Shown piece after piece: positions 8,508-17,181 of a DNA stretch of 64,000 nucleotides (position 1 is its first letter; each line of letters opens with the position of its first letter). Both the position numbers and the translations under genes were made by a program. The DNA lies in NCBI RefSeq assembly GCF_900105125.1, contig NZ_LT629750.1, positions 1-64,000 on the forward strand. Direction: 5' to 3'. The stretch comes from Bradyrhizobium canariense. GTDB lineage: Bacteria > Pseudomonadota > Alphaproteobacteria > Rhizobiales > Xanthobacteraceae. The notes below the pieces were generated by a model. The model searched no databases. It had not been told where the DNA came from and saw only the letters and a list, made by a program, of their open reading frames with translations.

Positions 8508-9565
8508 ACGTGGCGGCTGGGCATGGCGCTTCGGTGCGTATCGAGGCATGCGGCAAGACGTTTACCGACGGCACGCGCGCGCTTGAGCCTGCCACCCTCG
8601 ATATCGCGCGCGGCGAAACGCTGGTCCTGCTCGGCCCCTCCGGCTGCGGAAAGACCACGATGCTTCGCATCATCGCCGGGCTCGAATTGCCCGATGCTGG
8701 CGGCAAGGTGCTCTTCGACGGCAAGGACATGACGTCGGTGCCGATCGAGAAGCGTAACGTCGGCATGGTGTTTCAGTCCTACGCGCTGTTTCCGAACATG
8801 AGCGTTGCGGACAATATCGGCTACGGGTTGAAGATCCGCGGCGTCGGCAAAAAAGAGCGGTCGGCCCGCGTGGCCGAACTGGTGGCGCTGACCAATATTA
8901 CCGGGCTCGAAAATCGCCGCATCGACCAGCTCTCCGGCGGCCAGCGCCAGCGTGTCGCGCTCGCGCGCGCGGTCGCGATCCGGCCGGGCATCCTGTTGCT
9001 CGACGAGCCCTTGACCGCGCTCGACGCCGCCCTGCGCGATCGCCTGCGCGGCGAACTCAACCGCCTGCTGCGCGCGCTCGGCATCACCACGATCTATGTC
9101 ACGCACGATCAAGCCGAAGCCATGGAGCTCGGTGACCGCGTCGTGGTGATGCAAAAAGGAGCGATTGCGCAGATCGGAACGCCGCGCGAGATTTATTTCG
9201 CGCCGACCAGCCGCTTCGTTGCCGAGTTTATCGGTGCCGCGAACATTATCGAAGCGCGCATCGAAAACGGCCATCTGGTGCTGCCCGGCGGCCAGCAACC
9301 GATCTGCGGTGATGCAAGCTTGCCCGCCGCGGTTGCCATGATCCGTCCGGAAACCATTGCGGTCGTTGGAGCGGCCGACGCACCGCTTTCGGGAATGATT
9401 GACAGCGTCAGTTTCATCGGCGATCGCCAGCGCATGATCATCAGCGGCGCGTCCGATAGACTTCTCACTGTCGATGCGCCAAATACGGTCAAGGCCCAGG
9501 CCGGCGAAAAGGTCGGGCTTTTGATCGCGCCGGATACCGTTCGTCTGTTGCCGCCGGAAAATTGA
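8504..9565 (+). CDS. ABC transporter ATP-binding protein with TOBE domain
   Basis: 353 residues from ATG 8504, overlapping the permease stop. Walker A GPSGCGKTT at 44-52, Q-loop Q91, signature LSGGQRQRVALARA, Walker B ILLLDEPLTALDA and the switch histidine in VTHDQAEAMELGDR are all present. The C-terminal third (RPETIAVVGAADAPLSGMI onwards) is a TOBE-type regulatory domain as in PotA/FbpC-like ATPases. It energises the importer encoded just upstream. Confidence 0.92.
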   Translation: MNVAAGHGASVRIEACGKTFTDGTRALEPATLDIARGETLVLLGPSGCGKTTMLRIIAGLELPDAGGKVLFDGKDMTSVPIEKRNVGMVFQSYALFPNMSVADNIGYGLKIRGVGKKERSARVAELVALTNITGLENRRIDQLSGGQRQRVALARAVAIRPGILLLDEPLTALDAALRDRLRGELNRLLRALGITTIYVTHDQAEAMELGDRVVVMQKGAIAQIGTPREIYFAPTSRFVAEFIGAANIIEARIENGHLVLPGGQQPICGDASLPAAVAMIRPETIAVVGAADAPLSGMIDSVSFIGDRQRMIISGASDRLLTVDAPNTVKAQAGEKVGLLIAPDTVRLLPPEN

Positions 9566-9574
9566 AGAAGGCCG

Positions 9575-10414
9575 ATGTCGTCGAAACCAGTTCGCATTGC
9601 GCAGATTTCCGATCTCCATATCAAGCCGCCGGGATCGCTCGCCTATGGCCGCGTCGATACCGCGAAAGCACTCGAGCGCTGTGTTGCAGCCCTGAACGAG
9701 TTTAGTCCAGCGCCGGACTTCGTGGTGATCTCGGGCGATCTCGCGGACACGCCGACATCAGTGGAATATGATTATCTCAAGCGCTTGCTGGCGCCGCTCA
9801 AGCTGCCGTTCGCCGGTATTCCCGGTAATCACGATTCGCGCGAACTGATGCGGGCGGCATTCCCGCAAGCCGATTACGCGTTGGCGTCTGGGCCGTTAAA
9901 CCAAAAGGTTGAAATCGGCGGGCTTGATCTGGTGCTGCTGGATTCCAGCGTGCCGGGCAAACCGCATGGCGAACTCGATGCGCCAACCTTGCAATGGCTC
10001 GACGCCACGCTGGCATCGTCCGCGGACCGGCCAGCGCTCTTGTTTCTGCATCATCCGCCGTTTGTTACCGGCATCTGGCACATGGATCGCCAGAACCTCC
10101 TGAACTCAAGCGAGCTCGCGCCGATCGTCAGGCGCCATTCGCGCGTGCGGCTCATCGCTACCGGGCACGTTCACCGCGCAACGCTGACGATGTTTGCGGG
10201 TGTGCCGACCACGATCTGCCCGGCGCCCAATCACGCGGTTGATCTCGATCTCGCGGAATTGCGGCAGCCGTCCTTCAAGGTCGAGCCGCCGGCATTCCAC
10301 CTTCACACCTGGTTTCCAGGCGAAGGCTTTGGCAGCGTCGTCACCCATCACGTCCCGATCGGGAATTTTGGTGGCCCGCACCCGTTTTTTGGGCCGGATG
10401 GCAAGTTGCTGTGA
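9575..10414 (+). CDS. Calcineurin-like metallophosphodiesterase
   Basis: 279 residues. Metal-binding motifs are complete: D13-x-H15, GD55, GNHD at 84-87, HH at 159-160 and GHVH at 197-200. This is the class III cyclic-nucleotide/glycerophosphodiester phosphodiesterase group (CpdA/GpdQ-like). No signal peptide, so cytoplasmic. It follows the ABC ATPase by nine bases, which suggests that it hydrolyses the imported phosphodiester. A cAMP phosphodiesterase role is the main alternative. Confidence 0.85.
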   Translation: MSSKPVRIAQISDLHIKPPGSLAYGRVDTAKALERCVAALNEFSPAPDFVVISGDLADTPTSVEYDYLKRLLAPLKLPFAGIPGNHDSRELMRAAFPQADYALASGPLNQKVEIGGLDLVLLDSSVPGKPHGELDAPTLQWLDATLASSADRPALLFLHHPPFVTGIWHMDRQNLLNSSELAPIVRRHSRVRLIATGHVHRATLTMFAGVPTTICPAPNHAVDLDLAELRQPSFKVEPPAFHLHTWFPGEGFGSVVTHHVPIGNFGGPHPFFGPDGKLL

Positions 10415-10447
10415 GTAAAATGCTCCTAAAGGGGCAAATCTAAGAGA

Positions 10448-10475
10448 TTGCCTTTTATTCTCGTCTAAATAGTAT
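10448..10475 (+). promoter_or_regulatory. Possible sigma-70 promoter outside the left inverted repeat
   Basis: TTGCCT and TAGTAT, each matching four of six consensus bases, with 16-base spacing. A hairpin (GCGGCT, loop AGGTGA, AGCCGC, 10491-10508) lies between it and the inverted repeat. It points into the acetyltransferase gene and sits outside the putatively invertible segment. Confidence 0.35.
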
Positions 10476-10511
10476 TAACGGGTCTTTTCAGCGGCTAGGT
10501 GAAGCCGCACA

Positions 10512-10535
10512 ACACATAACTCGGAATTATGCGCA
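10512..10535 (+). repeat. Left copy of 24-bp inverted repeat covering a start codon
   Basis: Exactly identical, as reverse complement, to 12236-12259. It contains the near-palindrome CATAACTCGGAATTATG (10515-10531, seven of eight pairs) whose last three bases are the ATG of the gene at 10529. Flanking bases differ on both sides, so the match is a discrete unit. It is a candidate recombination site for the neighbouring tyrosine recombinase; an operator shared by both genes is the alternative. Confidence 0.75.
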
Positions 10536-11641
10536 GAGTTAACGCCTCCTTCGAGCTCAGACTTCTTGGATCAACGCCCGCCGACCGCGCAGACGTGGAT
10601 AAAGCCCTGGCAATATTCATAAAGAATACGTCGGCGTTGTTGCGAACTAAGACAAATCAAATCAGGCAGAAGATCGCCAATCCCATCACCGCTGAAGGAA
10701 TTTTTTATTTCGCGGCTTTATGTCGGTCGAAGACCGTTATTGGCTTTGCAATGTTCGGCTACTACCCGCACTCCAAGCTAGTTGTTGTGGACCATATGGT
10801 GATAGACAACGAGCAACGCGGTGCGGCCGCCTTTTTCATATTTGTACAATTGCTTCACGACACAATTCAGAGTTTAGGTCTTGAGATAGACTTCACTGCT
10901 GTAGAACTTGAGGACGGTAACGAATACGGATCAGAGCAGACCGGCGGCAACGAGTTGGTTCGTCTTCTCGGCCAAGTCGGCTTTGGAAAAGTCCATGCTG
11001 AGTATTTTCTTCCCAATATTGAGGCGGTTAACTACGAGGCACGGTATGCCGGAGTCTTGATGCTTCGTGGAAGTCAAAAGCTGTATCGAATTAGGAGAGA
11101 GGATCTACTGCAAATTTCTCGGGGCATACTGTTCGAGCACTATCTTCCGTGGTACCGTGACTTTTTGGGAAAGCAGACAGTAGCCTACCAGAATTATTTA
11201 GAAGAGTTGCACCAAGAGTTTGCTACGCGTCTTGGCAATCAGTCCACGATAAAAATTAACGGTCCCGAGGTCGACTCGTTGATAGTTAGCCCCGCCATTC
11301 TAGCGTCGCGCTCCTTCGAATTCCGCGTTGGGCAATATATAGTGATGTTTGCCGCTGTTGTGGCGATTGCAGGGGCCGCGATTTGCGCACTGAAAATCTC
11401 TCCAAGCTCGGCTATACCAATGCTGATTGCCTTAGTAGCGGTATTCGGAGGGATAGTGGCAATAAGTAGCGGAAGAGCTTTTGAAGTCTTTGAGGCCACT
11501 ATTCAGTTGCTACGCGGCGGCAAACAAAAATTGCGCTATCAGCAACCTGAGGTGCCAGCCAAAAATTCCGGAACAGCACGTCCGCGATTGCAAAATAAGC
11601 AGAAAAATTCGGAGATCGCGACACGCGATAAGCTAGACTAG
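10529..11641 (+). CDS. GNAT-like acetyltransferase with two C-terminal membrane helices
   Basis: 370 residues. Residues about 60-160 have a GNAT-like pattern: VVVDHMVIDNEQRGAAAFFI resembles the strand-loop-helix that binds acetyl-CoA, and the later GFGKVHAEYFL fits the distal strand. Two hydrophobic helices lie near 270-289 and 294-313, followed by a polar, lysine/glutamine-rich tail. Base composition is clearly less GC-rich than the flanking operons. The start codon lies inside the 24-bp inverted repeat. The last 143 bases overlap, on the other strand, the end of the methyltransferase gene. Substrate and exact family not recognised. Confidence 0.7.
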   Translation: MRRVNASFELRLLGSTPADRADVDKALAIFIKNTSALLRTKTNQIRQKIANPITAEGIFYFAALCRSKTVIGFAMFGYYPHSKLVVVDHMVIDNEQRGAAAFFIFVQLLHDTIQSLGLEIDFTAVELEDGNEYGSEQTGGNELVRLLGQVGFGKVHAEYFLPNIEAVNYEARYAGVLMLRGSQKLYRIRREDLLQISRGILFEHYLPWYRDFLGKQTVAYQNYLEELHQEFATRLGNQSTIKINGPEVDSLIVSPAILASRSFEFRVGQYIVMFAAVVAIAGAAICALKISPSSAIPMLIALVAVFGGIVAISSGRAFEVFEATIQLLRGGKQKLRYQQPEVPAKNSGTARPRLQNKQKNSEIATRDKLD

Positions 11642-12242
11642 ACAGAATATGAAAGTATCTGGTTCTTTCAATTTTGAATCCATATGCGGCGAGCATTCGC
11701 TGTACAAATTGGTTGGAATAGACCCAATACTGTTCCGCGCCCTTGTAGAAGGTGGTGACGAATGCGGCGTCAGCTCGATATGCCTTTGAACCGAGAAACT
11801 CCCAACTATTGCTAAGCTCCACGTGAAGTACAAGGACCCCGTGGTTTTTCGTCACTAAAGAAAACTCGTTCAATGCCTCTTCGAGCGAACAGTAATTAAT
11901 TACGGGTCCAACGCAAATGGTGAGGTCCGACACGCCAGGCAAAAGCGGCAAACTCTCGGCGCTCGCGCAAACTGGCCATGTCGATTGGCGGAGCCGCGCC
12001 TCGGCGATGTCGACTTCGACGCGACCGCATCGGGAATCGAAATAGGAATAGCCTCCGGACCCGACATCGACAACGAGACGACTGCCATCGTTGAGCGCGG
12101 AAAATTGTCGTGAAATAGTGAACATCTCTTCGTCAATTTGTCGCTTGCTCCATGCGTGCCAGCGATCAGATCTGTCCCAGACCTCCCCGATTTCGTTGTA
12201 CTTCTTTCTAATCCGCTGCAAATATGACGGTTGAGTGCGCAT
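11499..12242 (-). CDS. Class I SAM-dependent methyltransferase
   Basis: 247 residues. Motif I is VVDVGSGGYSYFD (57-69) followed by the acidic VEVDIAEARL, and a later LVTKNHGVLVLHVEL strand-helix fits the class I fold. No membrane segment. It starts at an ATG inside the right copy of the 24-bp inverted repeat, giving the same first bases (ATGCGCA) as the convergent gene at 10529, and ends by overlapping that gene's coding end. Low GC like its partner. Substrate unknown; small molecule or glycan methylation is possible. Confidence 0.75.
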   Translation of the reverse strand: MRTQPSYLQRIRKKYNEIGEVWDRSDRWHAWSKRQIDEEMFTISRQFSALNDGSRLVVDVGSGGYSYFDSRCGRVEVDIAEARLRQSTWPVCASAESLPLLPGVSDLTICVGPVINYCSLEEALNEFSLVTKNHGVLVLHVELSNSWEFLGSKAYRADAAFVTTFYKGAEQYWVYSNQFVQRMLAAYGFKIERTRYFHILSSLAYRVSRSPNFSAYFAIADVLFRNFWLAPQVADSAIFVCRRVATE

Positions 12243-12259
12243 AATTCCGAGTTATGTGT
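12236..12259 (-). repeat. Right copy of 24-bp inverted repeat covering a start codon
   Basis: Exact reverse complement of 10512-10535. Contains the ATG of the methyltransferase (12242-12240). The two copies bound a 1748-bp segment holding the two convergent genes. Confidence 0.75.
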
Positions 12260-12435
12260 AATTCAATCTTTCTGGCTGCCGGAGTGCGTAAAGGTTGTGC
12301 GTAGTGGAGTCGGTGGATTGCAGTTCTTAAAAGCGGCGGTTTCTTAACCGAGAACCGTTAATCCTGACTGCATAGATCGGTGGCTAAACCGTGCGAGTCG
12401 CGCGAGAAGCCCGCGTTCTCATCTTGGATGAGTGG

Positions 12436-13350
12436 ATGGATGCAGTGCGTGCGGCAATAGACGAATTCTTGCAGTTTTGTACCAATGAGCGCCGACTCTC
12501 TCACCACACCTTACAGGCGTACTCGGCAGACTTGTCCGATTTCCGCAAATGGCTGCGGGCGGACGTCGCTATGGCAGATGTCGCTGAAGGCACGTTAAAA
12601 GAATATCTTGCTGAACTGGTCGGTAAACGAAAGCTTACCACTGCAACTGTACGTCGCCGTTTCGCGTGCCTTCGAGTGTTCTTTCGGCATGCGACCGATG
12701 CTCAGAAAACTCCAGACCCGTTCGCTAAGTGGAAGCCAAAGCTTTTGCGGCGAAAGCGGTTGCCGAGGACACTATCGCGAGGAGAAGTCTCGTCGCTGTT
12801 GTCGTCCTTCAGAGTCAAATCGGGGCTTAACCACAACCGCGTGGAAGGTTATCTTCCGACTACTGTGCGTCTCATGGTTTGCACGGGCGTGCGGGTCGGC
12901 GAGCTATGCAAGATACGGATTGAAGACGTTTCGCCGGACGGCTCGACGCTCAGAATTCAAGGAAAAGGGTCCCGGGACCGTGTTGCTTATATAGCTGATC
13001 CTGCATTAAGGACTGAGCTATACGGCCTTGTTAAAAGCCGAAGAAAGGAGGGGGGCTCCTCTGTGGCTCTGTTCTTGAATCGTCGCGGTCTACCGATCAA
13101 ACCTCAATCGATACGGTCTAAGCTTCGGCGATATGCTGAACTAGAAGCCGGACTTGGGCGGCGGATCACGCCGCACATGCTTCGGCATACGGCTGCGACT
13201 CTATTGATCGAGACGGGCGTCGATATCCGCTTTGTTCAGCGAATGCTGGGACATTCCAGCATTGCTACCACCGAAATCTATACCCACGTATCAGACGAAG
13301 CTCTGAGATTAACCCTCGAGCGGGCTGACGTCCTGGCGCGGCTGACTTAA
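12436..13350 (+). CDS. XerC/D-type tyrosine recombinase
   Basis: 304 residues from ATG 12436; an in-frame GTG at 12391 adds 15 residues. An N-terminal SAM-like core-binding domain (FLQFCTNERRLSHHTLQAYS) precedes the catalytic domain. All active-site residues are present: R153 (TGVRVGEL), K177, H247 and R250 (HMLRHTAATL), H273 (LGHSS) and nucleophile Y282 (IYTHV). It cuts and rejoins DNA between two specific sites. It lies 177 bases beyond the right inverted repeat and is read away from it, in a low-GC island, making it the natural candidate to act on those repeats. A replicon-resolving Xer role is less likely for an isolated island gene. Confidence 0.9.
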   Translation: MDAVRAAIDEFLQFCTNERRLSHHTLQAYSADLSDFRKWLRADVAMADVAEGTLKEYLAELVGKRKLTTATVRRRFACLRVFFRHATDAQKTPDPFAKWKPKLLRRKRLPRTLSRGEVSSLLSSFRVKSGLNHNRVEGYLPTTVRLMVCTGVRVGELCKIRIEDVSPDGSTLRIQGKGSRDRVAYIADPALRTELYGLVKSRRKEGGSSVALFLNRRGLPIKPQSIRSKLRRYAELEAGLGRRITPHMLRHTAATLLIETGVDIRFVQRMLGHSSIATTEIYTHVSDEALRLTLERADVLARLT

Positions 13351-13381
13351 GCGGGCACGGTTGCTTGTGTCCGAATTCGGT

Positions 13382-13786
13382 CTAATTCGAAGACAACAGC
13401 TGTACGCCGGATGATCCCGGTTTGACTTCGATCTGGACGGTCGAGTTTCCTGGGTTCCGCTTGTTCTTTCCCAGCACGGACAGCGCGAAAGTGTCCGATC
13501 CCTTGAACCCGGGATTGGCAAAGTACCGGAAGCCGGGGCCGACCATGACGATCTTGCCGTTCTTCGGAGGCGTCATGACCGAAACATTATAGATCTGCAT
13601 GTATGACCAGCGCAGGCCCTGGATACAGTCGGCGCCGGGCGCGATGGTCATCGTCCAATGAACGGTGTCACCGGTCAGTTCAAAGGGCTGTTTGTCAGGC
13701 AGACAAGTCGGCGTCGCGCTGGCCGAAGCGGTCAGCAGTAACGATAGAGCTATCGCCGCCGAAAAGCGGGCAAATATTCGCGACAT
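13382..13786 (-). CDS. Secreted protein of unknown function
   Basis: 134 residues with a Sec signal peptide (ARFSAAIALSLLLTASASA-TP). The mature part has two cysteines (CLPDKQPFE and GADCIQGLRW) that could form a disulfide, and a beta-rich pattern with VMTPPKNGKIVMVGPGFRYFA and FKGSDTFALSVLG, reminiscent of the Ig-like/cadherin-type repeats found in Bradyrhizobium secreted proteins. Function unknown. It marks the return to host-like composition after the recombinase island. Confidence 0.65.
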   Translation of the reverse strand: MSRIFARFSAAIALSLLLTASASATPTCLPDKQPFELTGDTVHWTMTIAPGADCIQGLRWSYMQIYNVSVMTPPKNGKIVMVGPGFRYFANPGFKGSDTFALSVLGKNKRNPGNSTVQIEVKPGSSGVQLLSSN

Positions 13787-13963
13787 GTCAGCATCCCCTT
13801 GTTAGGTCGGACGATGACGGCCGTGTGTGAACGTTCCATGAGTCGAAATGGTGTACGATTTGGCTTGGTAAAGGCGGCGTTTACAAAGATCGGTGGGTTT
13901 GGCCGCGCTGGCGCCGGAAATGTCCCGCAGGAAACCGGCCGACGCAAAGCCGGACGATCTGCG

Positions 13964-15052
13964 TCACGTTTCCTTCAAGTCAAACACGCGCGTTGCGTTG
14001 CCGCCAAGAATGGCCACCTTCTGCTTGTCGGTGAGCGACGTTGTAGCGAAGACGTGGTCGACCGGATGCTGCTCCCAGGGAATTGGATGATCGGTACCGA
14101 GCATGATCTGGCTGGCCCCGACCTGTGCTGCCAGATGCCGCAATCCCTCCGGGGTGAACACCATGGCGTCGAAATAGAGCTGATTCAGATATTCGGAAGG
14201 CTTCTTTTTCAGCGTGATGTTTGAATCGCAATTTTGCGGCGACACGAAACAGGCATGGTCGCTACGCTCAGCGTAGGAACCGAGATACCCGCCTCCATGT
14301 GCCGCGAGGATTTTCAGGCCGGGGAAGCGGTCCAGCGTTCCTTCGAAGATCAGATGTTGCAGAGCGATCGTGGTGTCGAGCGGATTGCCGATCGTATTCG
14401 ACAGCCAGCCGTTACCTTTGAAGCGTGACGCGAGTTGCGGCGTGCTTTGCGGATGGATGAAGAGAACCGCGCCGAGTTCTTCGGCCTTGGCCCATACAGG
14501 GTGAAATTTTGTATCGGAGAAGTCGGTCCCGGCCACGCTGCCGCCGATGGCCGCGCCAAGCAATCCCTGCTTCTTGACCGCGTTCTCAAGCTGATGAACC
14601 GCGAGATCGGGAAATTGCAGCGCCAGCGACGCGAAGGCCCCGAACCGGTCCGGACGCGATGCACATAGTTCAGCCAGCTTCTCGTTCTGTAGATTGACGA
14701 TCGCCTCGACCGTATCGCGATCCTTGCCGTACCAAAAAGGATTGATCGACAGAATCTCCATATCGATCGCCATCGCGTCCATCTCTTTGAGACGCTGCTC
14801 GATGACAATGAAGTGCTCGGGAACTCCTTTGACCGGCGGCAAAACCTTGCTGGCCTCATCGCCCATCAGATCAATGGCTTCATGGAAATAGCAATGAGCG
14901 TGAACGTCGATGGTCCTAACGCGCTTGCCGTCGACCTTGACCGGAAGGCGTGCCGTCCCCGGTTGAGCGCGGGCGGCATCCAGCATGCCGCAACTGCAAA
15001 ACGCAATTCCGGTCGCAGCCGCGCCCTTCAAGAAATTTCTTCGGGTGGTCAT
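13964..15052 (-). CDS. Tat-exported amidohydrolase (ACMSD/decarboxylase-like family)
   Basis: About 362 residues from ATG 15052, which has GGAG upstream; a longer frame to 15112 has no support. The N-terminus MTTRRNFLKGAAATGIAFCS is a twin-arginine signal. The catalytic fold is an amidohydrolase-2 barrel: IDVHAHCY supplies the first metal histidines, LFIHPQS and LAAHGGGYL the others, and MLGTDHPIPW the aspartate. Relatives hydrolyse or decarboxylate aromatic and semialdehyde acids. It is divergent from a Bug-type binding protein at 15220, so a periplasmic enzyme working with that uptake protein is possible. Confidence 0.85.
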   Translation of the reverse strand: MTTRRNFLKGAAATGIAFCSCGMLDAARAQPGTARLPVKVDGKRVRTIDVHAHCYFHEAIDLMGDEASKVLPPVKGVPEHFIVIEQRLKEMDAMAIDMEILSINPFWYGKDRDTVEAIVNLQNEKLAELCASRPDRFGAFASLALQFPDLAVHQLENAVKKQGLLGAAIGGSVAGTDFSDTKFHPVWAKAEELGAVLFIHPQSTPQLASRFKGNGWLSNTIGNPLDTTIALQHLIFEGTLDRFPGLKILAAHGGGYLGSYAERSDHACFVSPQNCDSNITLKKKPSEYLNQLYFDAMVFTPEGLRHLAAQVGASQIMLGTDHPIPWEQHPVDHVFATTSLTDKQKVAILGGNATRVFDLKET

Positions 15053-15219
15053 TCTCGTGCTCCCTGGCGCGCGGCCAACGTTTCCTGTGGCCGGCGACCG
15101 ATAGGCCGGCAAGATTTTCTTGTTTCTTCATCGCGCACATTGCCAAGCGGGAGGGGATAGAGCAATCATGCCCAAAAAAGATCCTGCTCGGAAACGCCAT
15201 CTAGAAGGAGAGGCTTGGG

Positions 15220-16188
15220 ATGCGCTTGCTGCACTCGCTCGTCCCGGCGCTCGCGCTGCTTGTCAGTTCCAGTGCGAATGCGCAGTCGGTCTATCCTGAC
15301 CGGCCTATCCGGATGATCGTGCCATTGGCGGCGGCGAGCGCGGTCGATGTCGCGGCGCGCATCGTGACGCAGAAGATGGCCGATAACATGGGCCAGCAAA
15401 TCGTCATCATCAACCAGCCGGGCGCCTCGGGGCTGATTGGTGCAGAGCAGGTCGCAAGGGCGGAGCCGGACGGCTACACGATTGGCGGGTTCAATGACAG
15501 CATCATGACCATGGTGCCCAACCTGCAATCCAAAATGCGTTGGGACATCCTGAAGGATTTCGAGCCGGTATCGCTTGTCGCCACGGTGGAGTGGGGGCTG
15601 ATCGCCAGCAACCAGACCAGCTACAAGACCGCGGCGGATCTGATCGCCGCCGCAAAGGCGGCGCCGGGCAAGATCGACTACGGTTCGGGAGGGCCAGGCA
15701 GCCCGCAGCATCTGGCGATGGCGATGTTTGCATCCGAGGCCGGGATATCGCTGACCCATGTGCCCTACAAGGGTGCGACACAGGCTGCGACCGATGTTGC
15801 GGGCGGCCAAATCCCCGTTGCCTTTCAGGGGCTGGGGACTGTCGCCGCGCTGGTGCGCGGTCACCAGGTCAAGCTGCTCGGTGTCTCTACCGAGCAAAGG
15901 TTGCCACAGTTTCCCGACGTGCCCACTGTTTCGGAATCAGGTCTGCCCGGCTTCCTGTTCAATTCGTGGTTTGCAATCCTGACCCCGGCAGGCACGCCAA
16001 AAGACATCGTCGACCGGCTGCACGCGGAAGTTATCAAGGCGCTCGCGGATCCGGAAGTTCGCCGCAAGCTGGAGGAGGTGGGTCTCGCGGCGCGCGGCAG
16101 CTCGCCTGAGGAACTGGGCGCCTTGACGCGTGATCAACTCGCCAAATATGCACGCGTGATCAAGGAAATGGGTATTGTTAACGAGTAA
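15220..16188 (+). CDS. TTT-family (Bug) solute-binding protein
   Basis: 322 residues with a signal peptide (MRLLHSLVPALALLVSSSAN) and the Bug signature start YPDRPIRMIVPLAAASAVDVAAR. GGAG lies upstream. Other family landmarks are NQPGASGLIGAEQVARAEPDGYT, LTHVPYKGA and PDVPTVSESGLPGF. Bug receptors bind carboxylates for TctAB permeases, but no tctA or tctB is present here. It is divergent from the amidohydrolase gene. Confidence 0.9.
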   Translation: MRLLHSLVPALALLVSSSANAQSVYPDRPIRMIVPLAAASAVDVAARIVTQKMADNMGQQIVIINQPGASGLIGAEQVARAEPDGYTIGGFNDSIMTMVPNLQSKMRWDILKDFEPVSLVATVEWGLIASNQTSYKTAADLIAAAKAAPGKIDYGSGGPGSPQHLAMAMFASEAGISLTHVPYKGATQAATDVAGGQIPVAFQGLGTVAALVRGHQVKLLGVSTEQRLPQFPDVPTVSESGLPGFLFNSWFAILTPAGTPKDIVDRLHAEVIKALADPEVRRKLEEVGLAARGSSPEELGALTRDQLAKYARVIKEMGIVNE

Positions 16189-16399
16189 GGCATTTGCGAC
16201 ATTGAGGCGGTGACCCCGAACGCATGCGCCGCCCCCCGGGTGGTGTGCCAATATAGCGTCAACCGAGGGTCGCAATTTTCCCTAGCAACTCGTTGAAACT
16301 TTAGCGAAAATCCAGTCCCTTTGTTGCTGTGCGCACGATGCTGGCGTATACCTATGCGGCGGATTGAGAACTCTCATCGGCCACGCCTGTGATCGCTCG

Positions 16400-17173
16400 A
16401 TGATGGAAGACGCAACTCGTCAAATGACAGTGACAAGCGTTCCCCACGACAAAAAGGTTGAGCTGCGGTCAGCTGCCCGCAGCACGCTGTCGGTCCTGCG
16501 CGCGCATCCGTTTTTTTGCGATCTCGAGCCGGAAGCGCTCGACCAGCTCTGCCGCTACGCCAAGCATTCGACGTTGAAACGGGGAGCCACGATCTTTTCC
16601 AAGGGCGATCCCGGCAACAGTTTGTTTGCGGTGATCAGCGGCACGGTGAAGATCAGCATCTCCTCCGCCGACGGCCGCAGCGCGATTTTGAATCTGATCG
16701 GCGCCGGCGAGCCTTTCGGTGAAATCGCGGTGCTGGATGGGCAGGTCCGGACAGCCGATGCCATCGCGAATACCAGTTGCGAGATTTTGGCGATCGACCG
16801 TCGCGATTTTCTTCCTTTCGTGGCAAGCCATCCGGCGCTCAGCATGAAAATCATCGAGCTGCTTTGCACGCGGCTGCGGTGGACCAGCGACCAGGTCGAA
16901 CAGGTCATTCTTCAGAATTTGCCGGGCCGGCTTGCCGGTGCGCTCATTCGCCTGACGGAGAAGTACAAGCTCGCGCCGGCCGGCCGAACGATCGCCATTA
17001 CGCAACAGGAAATCAGCGAAATGGTCGGCATGACCCGCGAAAGCATCAACAAGCAGTTGCGGGTCTGGGCGGCACGAAACTGGGTACGCCTCGAACACGG
17101 GGCCATCGTTGTGCTCGATACCGCGCCGCTTCTGGCATTGGCCGAAGCAGGATCGGCGGGCGAGGGCGACTAG
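16400..17173 (+). CDS. Crp/Fnr-family transcription regulator
   Basis: About 257 residues; ATG 16400 chosen, with further in-frame starts at 16403, 16424 and a TTG at 16364. A cyclic-nucleotide-binding-like barrel (ATIFSKGDPGNSLFAVISGTVKI, GEPFGEIAVLDG) precedes a dimer helix and a winged helix with ITQQEISEMVGMTRESINKQL as recognition region. No CysCys[4Fe-4S] pattern of FNR is seen at the N-terminus. It likely responds to cAMP or another effector. Target genes unknown. Confidence 0.85.
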   Translation: MMEDATRQMTVTSVPHDKKVELRSAARSTLSVLRAHPFFCDLEPEALDQLCRYAKHSTLKRGATIFSKGDPGNSLFAVISGTVKISISSADGRSAILNLIGAGEPFGEIAVLDGQVRTADAIANTSCEILAIDRRDFLPFVASHPALSMKIIELLCTRLRWTSDQVEQVILQNLPGRLAGALIRLTEKYKLAPAGRTIAITQQEISEMVGMTRESINKQLRVWAARNWVRLEHGAIVVLDTAPLLALAEAGSAGEGD

Positions 17174-17181
17174 AGCTTTTC

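Noticed and set aside
8426..9619. Long open frame opposite the ABC ATPase and phosphodiesterase (397 codons)
   Set aside because: Antisense shadow of two well-conserved genes; its translation is histidine/arginine/aspartate-rich without family features.
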